A stretch of 64,000 bases of DNA, taken from positions 1 through 64,000 of the forward strand of contig JBGANY010000002.1 in assembly GCA_044222005.1 (NCBI GenBank), given 5' to 3'. The position numbers were made by a program, and so were the translations under genes. Origin of the DNA: Methylotenera_A sp044222005 (GTDB lineage Bacteria; Pseudomonadota; Gammaproteobacteria; Burkholderiales; Methylophilaceae). Shown here piece after piece: positions 52,706-61,599 of this stretch (position 1 is its first letter; every line of letters starts with the position of its first letter). The notes below the pieces were generated by a model that saw only the letters and a list, made by a program, of their open reading frames with translations, was not told where the DNA came from and searched no databases.

Positions 52706-53362
52706 ATGGGTGACACTAATCAACTTTTATTCGCAAAATCTTTTGCAAATATTGTCAAAGGTCCAATTCTTGAGGTTGGTAGTAGAGATTACGGCAACAC
52801 ACAAAACTTTCGGGATTTGTTTGCGAAAGAGCAGTATTTAGGTATCGACATGCAGGCTGGGAAAGGTGTTGACCAAGTGCTGGATTTAGCAGACGACTTC
52901 GAATCAATTGATAGCGCCTTACATGGCAAAAGGTTTAAAACCATCATTTGCATGAGCGTCCTAGAGCATTGTCGCGATCCTTTTAAGATGGCTAGAAATA
53001 TACAAGCGCTTATGGCCGATGATGGGATATTGCTGGTCAGCGTTCCGTTCTCATGGGAAATTCATGGGTTTCCTGATGACTATTGGCGCTTTACACCAAA
53101 CGGTGTGAGAATGCTATTCCAAGAGCTGGATTTTGAAACCTACAAAGGAACAGCTTTCGCAGGCAAAAATAGTCAGGGGTCTTCACTTGATGGCGATTTT
53201 TTTAAACTCAAATTCAGCCTAAAATCACGTCATCTACTTGGTTTTTTTACTGCATTTTTAGCAATGGCATTTAAAAAGCTAGGTTTAATGAAGTCAATTT
53301 TTGGCCATAGATATATTTTCCCACCAATAATGATCAGCATGGTAGGAATAAAGAAGACTTGA
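52706..53362 (+). CDS. Class I SAM-dependent methyltransferase-like protein, copy 2
   Basis: Same 218-aa protein as at 50191-50847, with the same CGGAG ribosome site. It lies 88 bp after ispB, probably on the same transcript. The ispB linkage alone does not show a role in ubiquinone methylation: the protein does not resemble UbiE or UbiG in its N-terminal part. Confidence 0.8.
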   Translation: MGDTNQLLFAKSFANIVKGPILEVGSRDYGNTQNFRDLFAKEQYLGIDMQAGKGVDQVLDLADDFESIDSALHGKRFKTIICMSVLEHCRDPFKMARNIQALMADDGILLVSVPFSWEIHGFPDDYWRFTPNGVRMLFQELDFETYKGTAFAGKNSQGSSLDGDFFKLKFSLKSRHLLGFFTAFLAMAFKKLGLMKSIFGHRYIFPPIMISMVGIKKT

Positions 53363-53393
53363 GAGCAAATTTGTAAATACCATAACTAATTAC

Positions 53394-53798
53394 TTAGTTA
53401 AGCGTAATCGGCTCACCACTATCTGCATGGTAATAGCTTAAATGCGCACAATCACTGGTGCCAGCTGTCAGACTGCCGTCAAACAAAGCTTTGCCTTCCA
53501 CATCCACCACCGCGTAACCATTATGATACAGCGTCACTTCGGCCAGCTTTGGTGCCAATTTCGGCGACATTTTTGCGGCATTTATCTTGCCTTTTTCTCT
53601 CATGGCAAAACTGATGCAGGTTTCGTCCTCATCTTCGCTATAAACTTCCCAATCGTTTTCACCTGTTAACTGCGCCAGCCAGCCTGGCAGATCAACCTCC
53701 ACGCGGCAAATAACCGGCTCATCCCAAGCAGGATGGCTAAAGTTACTCAACTCGATCAAGTCGGTTGCATTCATTTGCGGTTCATTATGGTCAGTCAT
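53394..53798 (-). CDS. Hypothetical protein, copy 2
   Basis: Same 134-aa acidic protein as at 50879-51283. In this copy its promoter region faces pilD (158-bp gap). The repeat ends at 53891, 93 bp upstream of this start codon, so both copies keep their ribosome site and probably their promoter. Confidence 0.65.
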   Translation of the reverse strand: MTDHNEPQMNATDLIELSNFSHPAWDEPVICRVEVDLPGWLAQLTGENDWEVYSEDEDETCISFAMREKGKINAAKMSPKLAPKLAEVTLYHNGYAVVDVEGKALFDGSLTAGTSDCAHLSYYHADSGEPITLN

Positions 53799-53956
53799 TT
53801 TAGTTCCTTTACACTTACAACATCATAGACATCTTTAAAATGGTGTTTGTTTACTTTTTTTCAAGCAATTTTTACGCCATATTGATAACTAAAGTTGCAC
53901 AGTTCCTATAACGATGACATGATAATGTTAGTTTACATTAACTTGATGGATAGAAC

Positions 53957-54826
53957 ATGTTTGATTTTTTAATGCCACTGTCGGATTTGCTGCGTAATGA
54001 ACCCACTTTTTTTGTGACATCTTCTGTCATTCTTGGGCTGATGGTGGGCAGCTTTCTTAATGTGGTGATTCACCGCCTGCCCAAGATGATGGAGCGCGAA
54101 TGGCATGTCAACTGTCTGGAATTACAAGGCAAAGAAGTGCCAGAACAACCCAAATACACCATAGTGACGCCGCGTTCTGCCTGCCCCAAATGTGGGCACC
54201 AAATCACCGCTTTGGAGAACATCCCAATCATCAGTTACCTGATGCTGGGTGGAAAGTGCAAAGGCTGCAAAACTAAAATCAGCATACGCTACCCGCTTGT
54301 AGAAGCCTTAACTGGTGCGCTGGTCGGCCTGGTCGCTTACAAATACGGTTACACGTATACGACTTTATTTGCTTGGATATTTGTACTTGCGCTGATCGCC
54401 ATGACATTTATCGATTTCGACACTCAATTATTGCCAGACGACATTACCTTGCCTTTGTTATGGCTGGGGCTGCTGTTCAACCTGAATGGCGGCTTCACTG
54501 ACCTGAAATCTGCCGTCATCGGCGCCATGGCAGGCTATCTTATTCTATGGTCAGTGTACTGGCTGTTTAAGCTTGTCACAGGCAAAGAAGGCATGGGCTA
54601 TGGCGACTTCAAACTGCTGGGCGCCATCGGCGCGTGGTTTGGCTGGCAATTATTGCCTGCAGTGATTTTACTGAGCTCTGTTGTTGGCGCGGTGATCGGC
54701 ATCGGCATGATTGTGTTCCGTGGCAAAACCGGCGGCACAGCCATTCCATTTGGTCCGTTTTTAGCCTTGGGCGGTATTGCAGCGCTGTTTTTTGGGCAAC
54801 AATTAGCTGGCTTTTATCTTACATAA
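53957..54826 (+). CDS. pilD: Type IV prepilin peptidase/N-methyltransferase
   Basis: Inner-membrane aspartyl protease that cleaves and N-methylates type IV prepilins and type II secretion pseudopilins. The 289-aa product has the zinc-binding cysteine pairs CPKC and CKGC around residue 75-105, about seven membrane segments and the catalytic Asp residues in IDFDTQLLPDD and GYGDFKLLGAIGAW. The order pilD-coaE-zapD-yacG is typical of beta- and gammaproteobacteria, but pilB and pilC, which normally precede pilD, are absent here. The repeat edge lies 65 bp upstream. Confidence 0.95.
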   Translation: MFDFLMPLSDLLRNEPTFFVTSSVILGLMVGSFLNVVIHRLPKMMEREWHVNCLELQGKEVPEQPKYTIVTPRSACPKCGHQITALENIPIISYLMLGGKCKGCKTKISIRYPLVEALTGALVGLVAYKYGYTYTTLFAWIFVLALIAMTFIDFDTQLLPDDITLPLLWLGLLFNLNGGFTDLKSAVIGAMAGYLILWSVYWLFKLVTGKEGMGYGDFKLLGAIGAWFGWQLLPAVILLSSVVGAVIGIGMIVFRGKTGGTAIPFGPFLALGGIAALFFGQQLAGFYLT

Positions 54827-55444
54827 ATGTACGTAGTAGCACTTACCGGCGGCATCGGCAGCGGCAAATCAGAAGCCGCTAAAATGTTTGCCGAACTGGG
54901 CGTGCCGGTAACCGATGTCGACGTGATTTCGCACCGACTGACCGCGGCCAATCAGCCGCTGGTTAATGACATTGAAGCAAGCTTTGGCAGCGCATACATC
55001 ACGCCGGAAGGCGCATTAAACCGTGCTGCCATGCGGCAATTGGTGTTTAAGGATGATGCCGCGCGTATCAGACTCAACGCCATCCTGCACCCCGCCATCT
55101 ATGATGAGGCATTAAGGCAATTGCAAATACACAAGCGTGCGCCATATCAAATTCTGGTCATTCCATTGCTGTTTGAAAGCCCCCGCTATTCACCGCATAT
55201 CAACCGTATTTTAGTGATTGATTGCGATGAAAAAACACAGATCGAACGCGTGAAACAACGCAGCCAGCTATCAGAGCCTGAAATTATCGACATCATCAAA
55301 GCGCAAACCCCGCGAAAGAAACGACTGAAACTTGCCGACGATGTGATTGAAAATAACGAAAATATTGAAAAATTGCGTGAAAAAATCCTTCTAATTCACG
55401 AAAAATACATTAATACTTGCATACTTAGCAAAACAATTTCATAA
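54827..55444 (+). CDS. coaE: Dephospho-CoA kinase
   Basis: Last enzyme of coenzyme A synthesis; phosphorylates the 3'-hydroxyl of dephospho-CoA. The 205-aa product starts with the P-loop LTGGIGSGKSEAA, followed by DVDVISH and the LIPLLFES-type segment (here VIPLLFES). The ATG directly follows the pilD stop with no gap, so translation is coupled. Confidence 0.96.
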   Translation: MYVVALTGGIGSGKSEAAKMFAELGVPVTDVDVISHRLTAANQPLVNDIEASFGSAYITPEGALNRAAMRQLVFKDDAARIRLNAILHPAIYDEALRQLQIHKRAPYQILVIPLLFESPRYSPHINRILVIDCDEKTQIERVKQRSQLSEPEIIDIIKAQTPRKKRLKLADDVIENNENIEKLREKILLIHEKYINTCILSKTIS

Positions 55445-55491
55445 TTCACGTCAATTTAATAATACAAGTTGGCAGACTCTATTTTTTCAAT

Positions 55492-56250
55492 ATGTCTAGC
55501 TACGAATTTCCATTTAACGAGCGTATTCGCACTCTTTTGCGTTTGGAAGACCTGTTTAGCAAAATCTTGCTGCACGTCGAGGCTGGGCATCAGCACAGCC
55601 ATCACAGCGCGCTCATCTCGCTGCTGCAAATGCTGGACATCATCGATCGCGCTGATCTTAAAATGGATCTGGTGCAGGAACTGGATCGCCAACGGCTTAC
55701 CATGCAGAACCTGCGCGGCAATCCGGTAATCTCCGAAAAAGTTTTAGACAGCATCCTTAAAGAAATCGGCGCATGCTCTACCGCATTGCGTAGCGATAAC
55801 GCGAAACTGGGCCAACACCTGCGCGAAAACGAATGGCTGATGAGCATCAAGCAGCGGGCGGGCATACTGGGTGGCGTATGTCAGTTCGATTTACCTTCAT
55901 ACCACCACTGGCTGAATCTTGACCAGGCGCAGCGTAAAATTGATTTTGACCGCTGGCTGAAGCACCTGCGGCCGATGTATGACGCCATCAAGACCATCTT
56001 GCATATCTTGCGCGGCAGCGGAATCTCCACGAAATATCATGTCGATACCGGATTTTTTCAGCAGATGATAGGCGGCGCGAAACCCGCGCAAATGCTAAGA
56101 ATTGAAGTGAATGACAAATACCCATGCTTTCCCGAAGTGAGCGCAAACAAATATGCCATTAACGTGCGCTTTTTTGAGCTGGATTTTGTACAAAAACCCA
56201 AGCAATGTGAACACGAGCTTGATTTCACGATGACTTTATGTAATCTTTAA
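55492..56250 (+). CDS. zapD: Cell division protein ZapD
   Basis: FtsZ-binding protein that bundles Z-ring filaments. The 252-aa product begins with YEFPFNERIRTLLRLEDLF, the family signature, and includes LGQHLRENEWLMSIKQRAGIPGG-like residues (ENEWLMSIKQR at about 120) and FDLPSYHHWL. The length equals E. coli ZapD (247 aa). It lies between coaE and yacG as in other proteobacteria. Confidence 0.95.
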   Translation: MSSYEFPFNERIRTLLRLEDLFSKILLHVEAGHQHSHHSALISLLQMLDIIDRADLKMDLVQELDRQRLTMQNLRGNPVISEKVLDSILKEIGACSTALRSDNAKLGQHLRENEWLMSIKQRAGILGGVCQFDLPSYHHWLNLDQAQRKIDFDRWLKHLRPMYDAIKTILHILRGSGISTKYHVDTGFFQQMIGGAKPAQMLRIEVNDKYPCFPEVSANKYAINVRFFELDFVQKPKQCEHELDFTMTLCNL

Positions 56251-56278
56251 GGAAATCAACTTCCAGGCAAAGCGAATA

Positions 56279-56476
56279 ATGTCATCAGATCAGCCGCAAG
56301 CATTCAAGCCAACGATGGTCACCTGCCCTACCTGTAAGAAACAAACGGAATATAGCGTCAATAATGTTTTCAGGCCGTTCTGCTCTGAGCGCTGCAAACT
56401 GATTGATTTGGGTGACTGGGCAAATGAAAACTATAAAATCCCGGACAATAAACCGCCTCATGAGCCAGAGTCATGA
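56279..56476 (+). CDS. yacG: DNA gyrase inhibitor YacG
   Basis: Small zinc protein that binds GyrB and blocks DNA binding. The 65-aa product has the four zinc cysteines in CPTC and FCSERCK, then IDLGDWANENYKIP, all diagnostic of YacG. It is the fourth gene in the pilD-coaE-zapD-yacG order. Confidence 0.95.
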   Translation: MSSDQPQAFKPTMVTCPTCKKQTEYSVNNVFRPFCSERCKLIDLGDWANENYKIPDNKPPHEPES

Positions 56477-56534
56477 ATGAATTATCCGCTTTATTCACAG
56501 TCACAGCTTATACTTAAATTCTGGGTCCAAAAAT

Positions 56535-56963
56535 ATGAAAATTCTCAAACACTTAATTCTTGCAAGCTTGCTCGCGGCTTGTGCTGCAAAAGCAGATGTC
56601 ACCATCACGGATGCCTGGGTACGCGCCAATGCGCCAGGCCAAAAAGTTGGCGCGGCTTATATGACATTAACCAGCCCGCAGGATAGCACCCTTGTCTTCG
56701 CAGAAACTCCGGCGGCGGGTACAGTAGAAATTCACAGCATGAGCATGGACGATGGCGTCATGAAAATGCGCATGCTGGAAGAGTTGCCATTAAAAGCAGG
56801 CAAGCCAGAGAAGCTTGCTCCAGGCGGTTTTCACCTCATGCTATTCGACTTGAAGAAGCCATTGAATGCTGGTGAAAAAGTGACGTTCAGACTGTGCTTT
56901 AAAGACAAAGCCAACAAGATCACCGACCAAACTATCACGCTGCCGATTAGAGAAGCGAATTAG
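56535..56963 (+). CDS. Periplasmic copper chaperone PCu(A)C
   Basis: Exported copper(I) chaperone that helps load the CuA/CuB sites of cytochrome oxidase in the family. The 142-aa product has a signal peptide (to about residue 20, AKA-D), the VTITDAWVRA start, and the Cu ligands His/Met in IHSMSMDDGVMKMR and GGFHLMLFDL (the H-M...H-M pattern). It is 58 bp after yacG. Its tail overlaps the convergent nudix/thiE gene by 17 bp. Confidence 0.92.
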   Translation: MKILKHLILASLLAACAAKADVTITDAWVRANAPGQKVGAAYMTLTSPQDSTLVFAETPAAGTVEIHSMSMDDGVMKMRMLEELPLKAGKPEKLAPGGFHLMLFDLKKPLNAGEKVTFRLCFKDKANKITDQTITLPIREAN

Positions 56964-57924
56964 CTGCCACACCTCGCTGAATGGCGACACCCCGCGCACC
57001 ATAGGCAAGCGCGACAGGCAAGTCATTCAGTACCATGCCGCCAAGCGCATAAATGGGTAATGTTATGCTTGCGGTCATTTCAGCAAACGTTTGCCAGCCC
57101 AAAGGCTCTGCTTGCGGATGGCTGAGCGTTGCTTTTACCGGTGACAGTACGGCAAAATCCAAATCCAGCGCTTGCGCGTGCGCCAACTCTGCTGCGTTAT
57201 GGCATGACGCCGCCACGATTAATCCCGCCGGCTTCGTTTTCAGCATTAACAGCGCGTGACTCGGCAAATGCACACCATGTGCTCCCAACTCGCGCGCCAA
57301 CCCGATGTCCTGGCTTATCAACACTTTTGCTGCACAAGGTTTTGCCAGATCAATGACCTGCGCAGCAAATTTCATGAATGCATCTTTTGAGAGGTGTTTC
57401 TCACGTACTTGAATAAGCTTCAGGCCGCGCGCCAGCTGATCTTCAAGCATGGCAAAAAAAGCCTGCTCACCCAACTCCGCCAGATTGCTGATCACATAAA
57501 CCGGCGGCAGTGCCAGCGCTTTCAAAATCGGTGCATTGGCCGGCAAAACAGGAGAAACCGTGATGTATTCCGCATTTTGCCAGCTTAATCCCTGATTTTC
57601 TCGCGGCGCTAATTCACCTTCCCAGCTATTTACAAAATAAAAATGCAGCAGCACGGTTTTTGCTGGCGAATCATGGGTTTCAGGGTAATCGAAACGGCGA
57701 ATCAGCCACTGTTGCGTAGAAGTCGGCTTAATGCCTAACTCTTCACTCAGTTCGCGCGTCAGCGCATGCTCCGGCGTTTCTCCTGCCTCTATTTTCCCGC
57801 CGGGAAACTCCCACCAACCGGCCCAGCCTTTGCCATGCGGGCGGCTTGCCAGCAAGAATTCGCTTTGCCCGGCATGGTTTTTGCGCTGCAAAATGGCAAC
57901 AGCCACATGCGTAACCTTACTCAT
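56947..57924 (-). CDS. Nudix hydrolase fused to a thiamine-phosphate-synthase-like domain
   Basis: A 325-aa two-domain protein found in beta- and gammaproteobacteria. The N-terminal nudix domain (about 1-130) has the full box GGKIEAGETPEHALTRELSEE..G and should act like MutT on oxidised nucleotides. The C-terminal half (about 140-325) is a TIM barrel of the ThiE/TenI group (LKLIQVREKHL; GVHLPSHALL; CHNAAELAHAQ). The ThiE half probably lacks synthase activity; TenI-like tautomerase or a regulatory role is possible. The start overlaps the end of the ATPase gene by 8 bp. Confidence 0.9.
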   Translation of the reverse strand: MSKVTHVAVAILQRKNHAGQSEFLLASRPHGKGWAGWWEFPGGKIEAGETPEHALTRELSEELGIKPTSTQQWLIRRFDYPETHDSPAKTVLLHFYFVNSWEGELAPRENQGLSWQNAEYITVSPVLPANAPILKALALPPVYVISNLAELGEQAFFAMLEDQLARGLKLIQVREKHLSKDAFMKFAAQVIDLAKPCAAKVLISQDIGLARELGAHGVHLPSHALLMLKTKPAGLIVAASCHNAAELAHAQALDLDFAVLSPVKATLSHPQAEPLGWQTFAEMTASITLPIYALGGMVLNDLPVALAYGARGVAIQRGVAANSLL

Positions 57925-58777
57925 TTAGTTTGCGTTTTCCGGCATAATCCCTGGCAAACTGATAGGCAACACGCCCGCTGCGCATGCCGCGCGTATGCGA
58001 AAACCCAAGCGCGGCCTGCTTTGCAGGCTCATCCCAAGGCACGTGAAACGATTTGAGCCAGCTCTCGGCAATCGCCAGATATTCATCCTGGTCAAACACA
58101 TAAAATGACAGCCACAGGCCAAACCGCTCGGCAAGCGCCACTTTTTCATCCATCGTTTCGTTAGGGCGGATTTCGCCATCGGCCTGCTTAAATGCCAGAT
58201 TATCCGTCATCATCTCGGGCATGAGGTTTTTGCGGTTTGAGGTCGCGTACACCAGCACATTGTCCGATGTATGCGCAATCGAACCGTCCAACACGACTTT
58301 CAATGCCTTGTAGCCCGCATCATTCGCCTCGAATGTCAGGTCATCGCAGAAGATAATAAATTTTTCCGGCCTGTTGCGTATCAAACTCACAATTTCTGCC
58401 AAATGAATCAAATCATGCTTCTCAACTTCAATCAACCGTAAACCCTGGCTGGAATACTCTGTGAGCAAAGCCTTAATCAGCGAAGACTTTCCGGTACCGC
58501 GCGCACCTGTCAGCAGCACATTGTTAGCAGGCAATCCCTTCAGAAACTGGCGCGTGTTACGCACGATTTCGGCTTTTTGCGCATCGACAAAATGAATATT
58601 TTCAAGCCGGATCACATGAGGATGGGCAATGGCCTGCAGGGCGCCTTTATTGTGCTGCACCACCCAGCGCCAGGCGTTGGCAGACCAGTCTATAGGCACA
58701 GCATTGGCTGGCAATAAGGTTTCCAGCTTATTGATTAAGCCTTCTGCCCGGGCCATCAGACTGTCTAGTTTTTCCAT
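57917..58777 (-). CDS. ATP-binding protein (DUF815 family)
   Basis: A 286-aa AAA-type ATPase of the DUF815 family, function unknown. It has Walker A GARGTGKSSLI near residue 96, Walker B FIIFCDDLTF near 138, and a sensor-like segment VYATSNRKNLMPE. The ATG overlaps the argJ stop (TGATG-type coupling) and its own stop overlaps the nudix/thiE start, so the three genes form an operon reading from argJ. Confidence 0.88.
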   Translation of the reverse strand: MEKLDSLMARAEGLINKLETLLPANAVPIDWSANAWRWVVQHNKGALQAIAHPHVIRLENIHFVDAQKAEIVRNTRQFLKGLPANNVLLTGARGTGKSSLIKALLTEYSSQGLRLIEVEKHDLIHLAEIVSLIRNRPEKFIIFCDDLTFEANDAGYKALKVVLDGSIAHTSDNVLVYATSNRKNLMPEMMTDNLAFKQADGEIRPNETMDEKVALAERFGLWLSFYVFDQDEYLAIAESWLKSFHVPWDEPAKQAALGFSHTRGMRSGRVAYQFARDYAGKRKLNE

Positions 58778-60003
58778 CAGGAACGGTAATCTGCGTTGAT
58801 TTTTACGTAATCATAAGAGAAATCGCAGGTCCAGATCGTGATATTTTCGTTGCCACGATTCAAAACCACACGCACCAGAATGTCAGATTCTTTCATAATC
58901 GCCACGCCTTGCTCCTCACGGTAACTGGCCGCTCTGCCGCCCTTTTCGGCCACCAGCACATCACCCAGATACAGTTGCAGATTGTCGACATCCAGGTCAT
59001 CAATGCCCGCGTAGCCAATCGCCGCCAAAATGCGGCCAAGATTCGGGTCAGAAGCAAAAAACGCGGTTTTAATCAGTGGTGAGTGCGCAATGGCATACGC
59101 CACCTTACGGCATTCCGCCTCGTTCTTGCCGCCTTCCGCTGTCACGGTCATGAACTTGGTCGCGCCTTCGCCATCGCGCACAATCGCCTGTGCCAGTTCA
59201 ATGGCAACTTCGGTCAACGCGTCGCGAATTACAGTAAAATTATAGCTATTTTCCGTAATTTCAACGTTTCCTGCCTGATTGGTCGCCATCAGAATCAGGC
59301 TGTCATTGGTCGAAGTATCGCCATCCACCGTAATGCAGTTAAACGATTTATTCACCGCATATTGGATGATGCGTTCCAGCGCACTTTGGCTCATCGCGAC
59401 ATCCGTCGCAATATAGCCCAGCATGGTCGCCATGTTGGGGTGAATCATGCCGGAGCCTTTGCTGATGCCGGTGATAGTCACCGTTTTACCATCCAACTGA
59501 ATCTGCCGCGAGGTGCCTTTAGCGACGATATCCGTTGTCATGATCGCTTCGGCCGCATTCAGCCAGTTGTCTTCTTTCAGGTTCTCAATCGCAGCCGGCA
59601 AACCAGCAATCACTTTATCCACCGGCAACGGCTCCAGTATGACGCCCGTTGAAAACGGCAGCACCTGATTGGCGCTGATATTCAACAGCTTACCCAAAGC
59701 CTCACAGCTTTGTTTGGCCCGATTCAAGCCATCCTCACCCGTCCCAGCATTGGCGCAGCCGGTATTCACCAGCAACGCTCGAATACCTTTTTTCGCAGCC
59801 AGATACTCTTTACAAAGCACCACTGGTGCAGCGCAAAAACGATTTTTAGTAAATACGCCAGCCACGCGGCTGCCTTCTGCCAACGTCATCACCAGCACGT
59901 CTTTACGGTCTGGTTTGCGCACATAGGCTTTGGCAAAGCCTAATTTAACGCCTTTGACAGGCAATAGGGATGCGGCTTCTGGGGCAGTCAATTTAACTGG
60001 CAT
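58777..60003 (-). CDS. argJ: Bifunctional ornithine acetyltransferase/N-acetylglutamate synthase
   Basis: Moves acetyl from N-acetylornithine to glutamate in the cyclic arginine pathway; bifunctional forms also use acetyl-CoA. The 408-aa precursor has the autocleavage site in GSGMIHPNMATMLG: the Thr after MA becomes the new N-terminus and nucleophile of the beta chain. NTGCANAGTGE and SDPNLGRILAAIGYAG are also present. The length and C-terminus (VKINADYRS) are normal. The gene follows cysS by 30 bp. Confidence 0.96.
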   Translation of the reverse strand: MPVKLTAPEAASLLPVKGVKLGFAKAYVRKPDRKDVLVMTLAEGSRVAGVFTKNRFCAAPVVLCKEYLAAKKGIRALLVNTGCANAGTGEDGLNRAKQSCEALGKLLNISANQVLPFSTGVILEPLPVDKVIAGLPAAIENLKEDNWLNAAEAIMTTDIVAKGTSRQIQLDGKTVTITGISKGSGMIHPNMATMLGYIATDVAMSQSALERIIQYAVNKSFNCITVDGDTSTNDSLILMATNQAGNVEITENSYNFTVIRDALTEVAIELAQAIVRDGEGATKFMTVTAEGGKNEAECRKVAYAIAHSPLIKTAFFASDPNLGRILAAIGYAGIDDLDVDNLQLYLGDVLVAEKGGRAASYREEQGVAIMKESDILVRVVLNRGNENITIWTCDFSYDYVKINADYRS

Positions 60004-60033
60004 ACATCAATTTCCTTTATTACTTTTTTATCT

Positions 60034-61461
60034 CTAGGCGCGACGCCATGTCGTGCCTTGTGGTGTATCTTCTAAAATAATGCCCGTATCTGCGAGTTCT
60101 TTACGAATGCGGTCGGCTTCAGCGAAGTTTTTGGCTTTTTTGGCTTCATTACGATTTTTAATTCTCTCATCAATACTTTGGTCACTAAAAGTAAAGGTAT
60201 CTGATAAGTCACTTCCACTAAACTTATATTCACCTGGCTCAAGAACATCAACGTAATCTTTACGCCCCTGCAAAAACTCATTCGGATCACGCTGTAACAA
60301 ACCAACTACAGCACCCAAATCTTTAAGCAGACTCGCCGCTTCGATAGACTTAGTTTTATTCACCTCATTCGCCAAATCAAACAACACCGCCATCGCTTCC
60401 GATGTGTTGAAATCATCGTCCATCGCAGCCTTATAACGCGCGGCTTGTGGGTGATTCCAATCGATAGTGTTAGCGCTTACTTCGTGGCCACGCAAGGCAG
60501 TATAAAGCCTTGTCAGTGACGCTTTGGCATCATCCAAATGCTTGTCGCTATAATTAAGTGGGCTGCGGTAATGCGCACGCAGAATGAAAAAACGCACCAC
60601 TTCAGCATCATATTTTTTCAGCACCTCGCGAATAGTGAAGAAGTTGCCGAGCGACTTGGACATCTTCTCGTCGTCCACGCGCACAAAACCGTTGTGCATC
60701 CAGCAATTGGCCATCTGGCAGCTGTGCGCGGCTTCACTCTGCGCGATTTCGTTCTCGTGATGCGGGAACTGCAAATCCTGCCCGCCACCGTGGATATCAA
60801 AGTGTTCACCCAGGTGTTTCTCGCTCATCACCGAGCATTCGATATGCCAGCCTGGACGCCCCGCGCCCCAAGGCGAATCCCAGCTTGGCTCGTGCGGCTT
60901 TACCGCCTTCCATAGCACAAAATCCATCGGGTCTTTTTTAAATGTATCAACTTCTACGCGCTCGCCTGCACGTAAGTCTTCCAGCGATTTGCCTGAAAGT
61001 TTGCCGTAGTCGTTAAAGCTGCGTACGCTATAAAACACATCGCCATTGGCGGCCAGATAGGCATGGCCTTTTTCAATCAATTTTGAAATCATGCCAATCA
61101 TGCCATCAATATGCGCCGTGGCGCGCGGCTCGATATCCGGCCGGATAATGCCGAGTTTGGCGGAGTCCTCATCCATCGCATCGATGAAACGCTGTGTCAG
61201 CACATCGATAGTTTCGTTATTTTCATTGGCGCGTTTGATGATTTTGTCGTCAATATCGGTGATATTGCGCACATAAGTCACATCGAAGCCGGATGCTCGA
61301 AACCAGCGCGAAACCATGTCGAACACCACCATCACACGGGCATGGCCCAGATGGCAAAAATCATATACCGTCATGCCGCACACATACATGCGGACTTTGC
61401 CGGCTTCGATTGGGGTAAATGTTTGCTTTTCGCGGGTGAGGGAGTTGTAAATTTTTAACAT
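60034..61461 (-). CDS. cysS: Cysteinyl-tRNA synthetase
   Basis: Class I synthetase of 475 aa that charges tRNA-Cys. It has the HIGH-like motif CHLGHAR near residue 35, the zinc ligands Cys28, CSVMS and the HHENE region, and KMSKSLGN near 270. I start at the ATG at 61461 (MLKIYNSL). TATAAT (61468-61473) lies 6 nt upstream and there is no ribosome site, so the mRNA may be leaderless. Near the C-terminus, about 25 residues (KDYVDVLEPGEYKF and on) are inserted between the usual EFLQG and the IKNRNEAKKAK segment; the frame stays open and the rest is complete. Confidence 0.96.
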   Translation of the reverse strand: MLKIYNSLTREKQTFTPIEAGKVRMYVCGMTVYDFCHLGHARVMVVFDMVSRWFRASGFDVTYVRNITDIDDKIIKRANENNETIDVLTQRFIDAMDEDSAKLGIIRPDIEPRATAHIDGMIGMISKLIEKGHAYLAANGDVFYSVRSFNDYGKLSGKSLEDLRAGERVEVDTFKKDPMDFVLWKAVKPHEPSWDSPWGAGRPGWHIECSVMSEKHLGEHFDIHGGGQDLQFPHHENEIAQSEAAHSCQMANCWMHNGFVRVDDEKMSKSLGNFFTIREVLKKYDAEVVRFFILRAHYRSPLNYSDKHLDDAKASLTRLYTALRGHEVSANTIDWNHPQAARYKAAMDDDFNTSEAMAVLFDLANEVNKTKSIEAASLLKDLGAVVGLLQRDPNEFLQGRKDYVDVLEPGEYKFSGSDLSDTFTFSDQSIDERIKNRNEAKKAKNFAEADRIRKELADTGIILEDTPQGTTWRRA

Positions 61462-61599
61462 TTGCGAATTATAAAGCGTTAATACGGACAAAATTGATTA
61501 AAAAATGTAATTTATAGCCTTAATGCCAATAGAACTATTGGATGTTAGCTATGCAATTGATAGAATGGCGTTTTTACTAACTCGCTTGAGTATACCATA

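Larger units (their letters stand above)
51505..53891. repeat. 2.4-kb duplicated segment, copy 2 (native position)
   Basis: Second copy of the 2,387-bp unit. It is judged the original because its left edge continues without a break into the rplU promoter and N-terminus (51377-51504), the normal divergent rplU/ispB layout. Its right edge lies 65 bp before pilD. Confidence 0.95.

Noticed and set aside
48990..53891. Duplicated unit as an insertion sequence or composite transposon
   Set aside because: No transposase, no terminal inverted repeats and no target-site duplication; the content is ordinary chromosomal genes.
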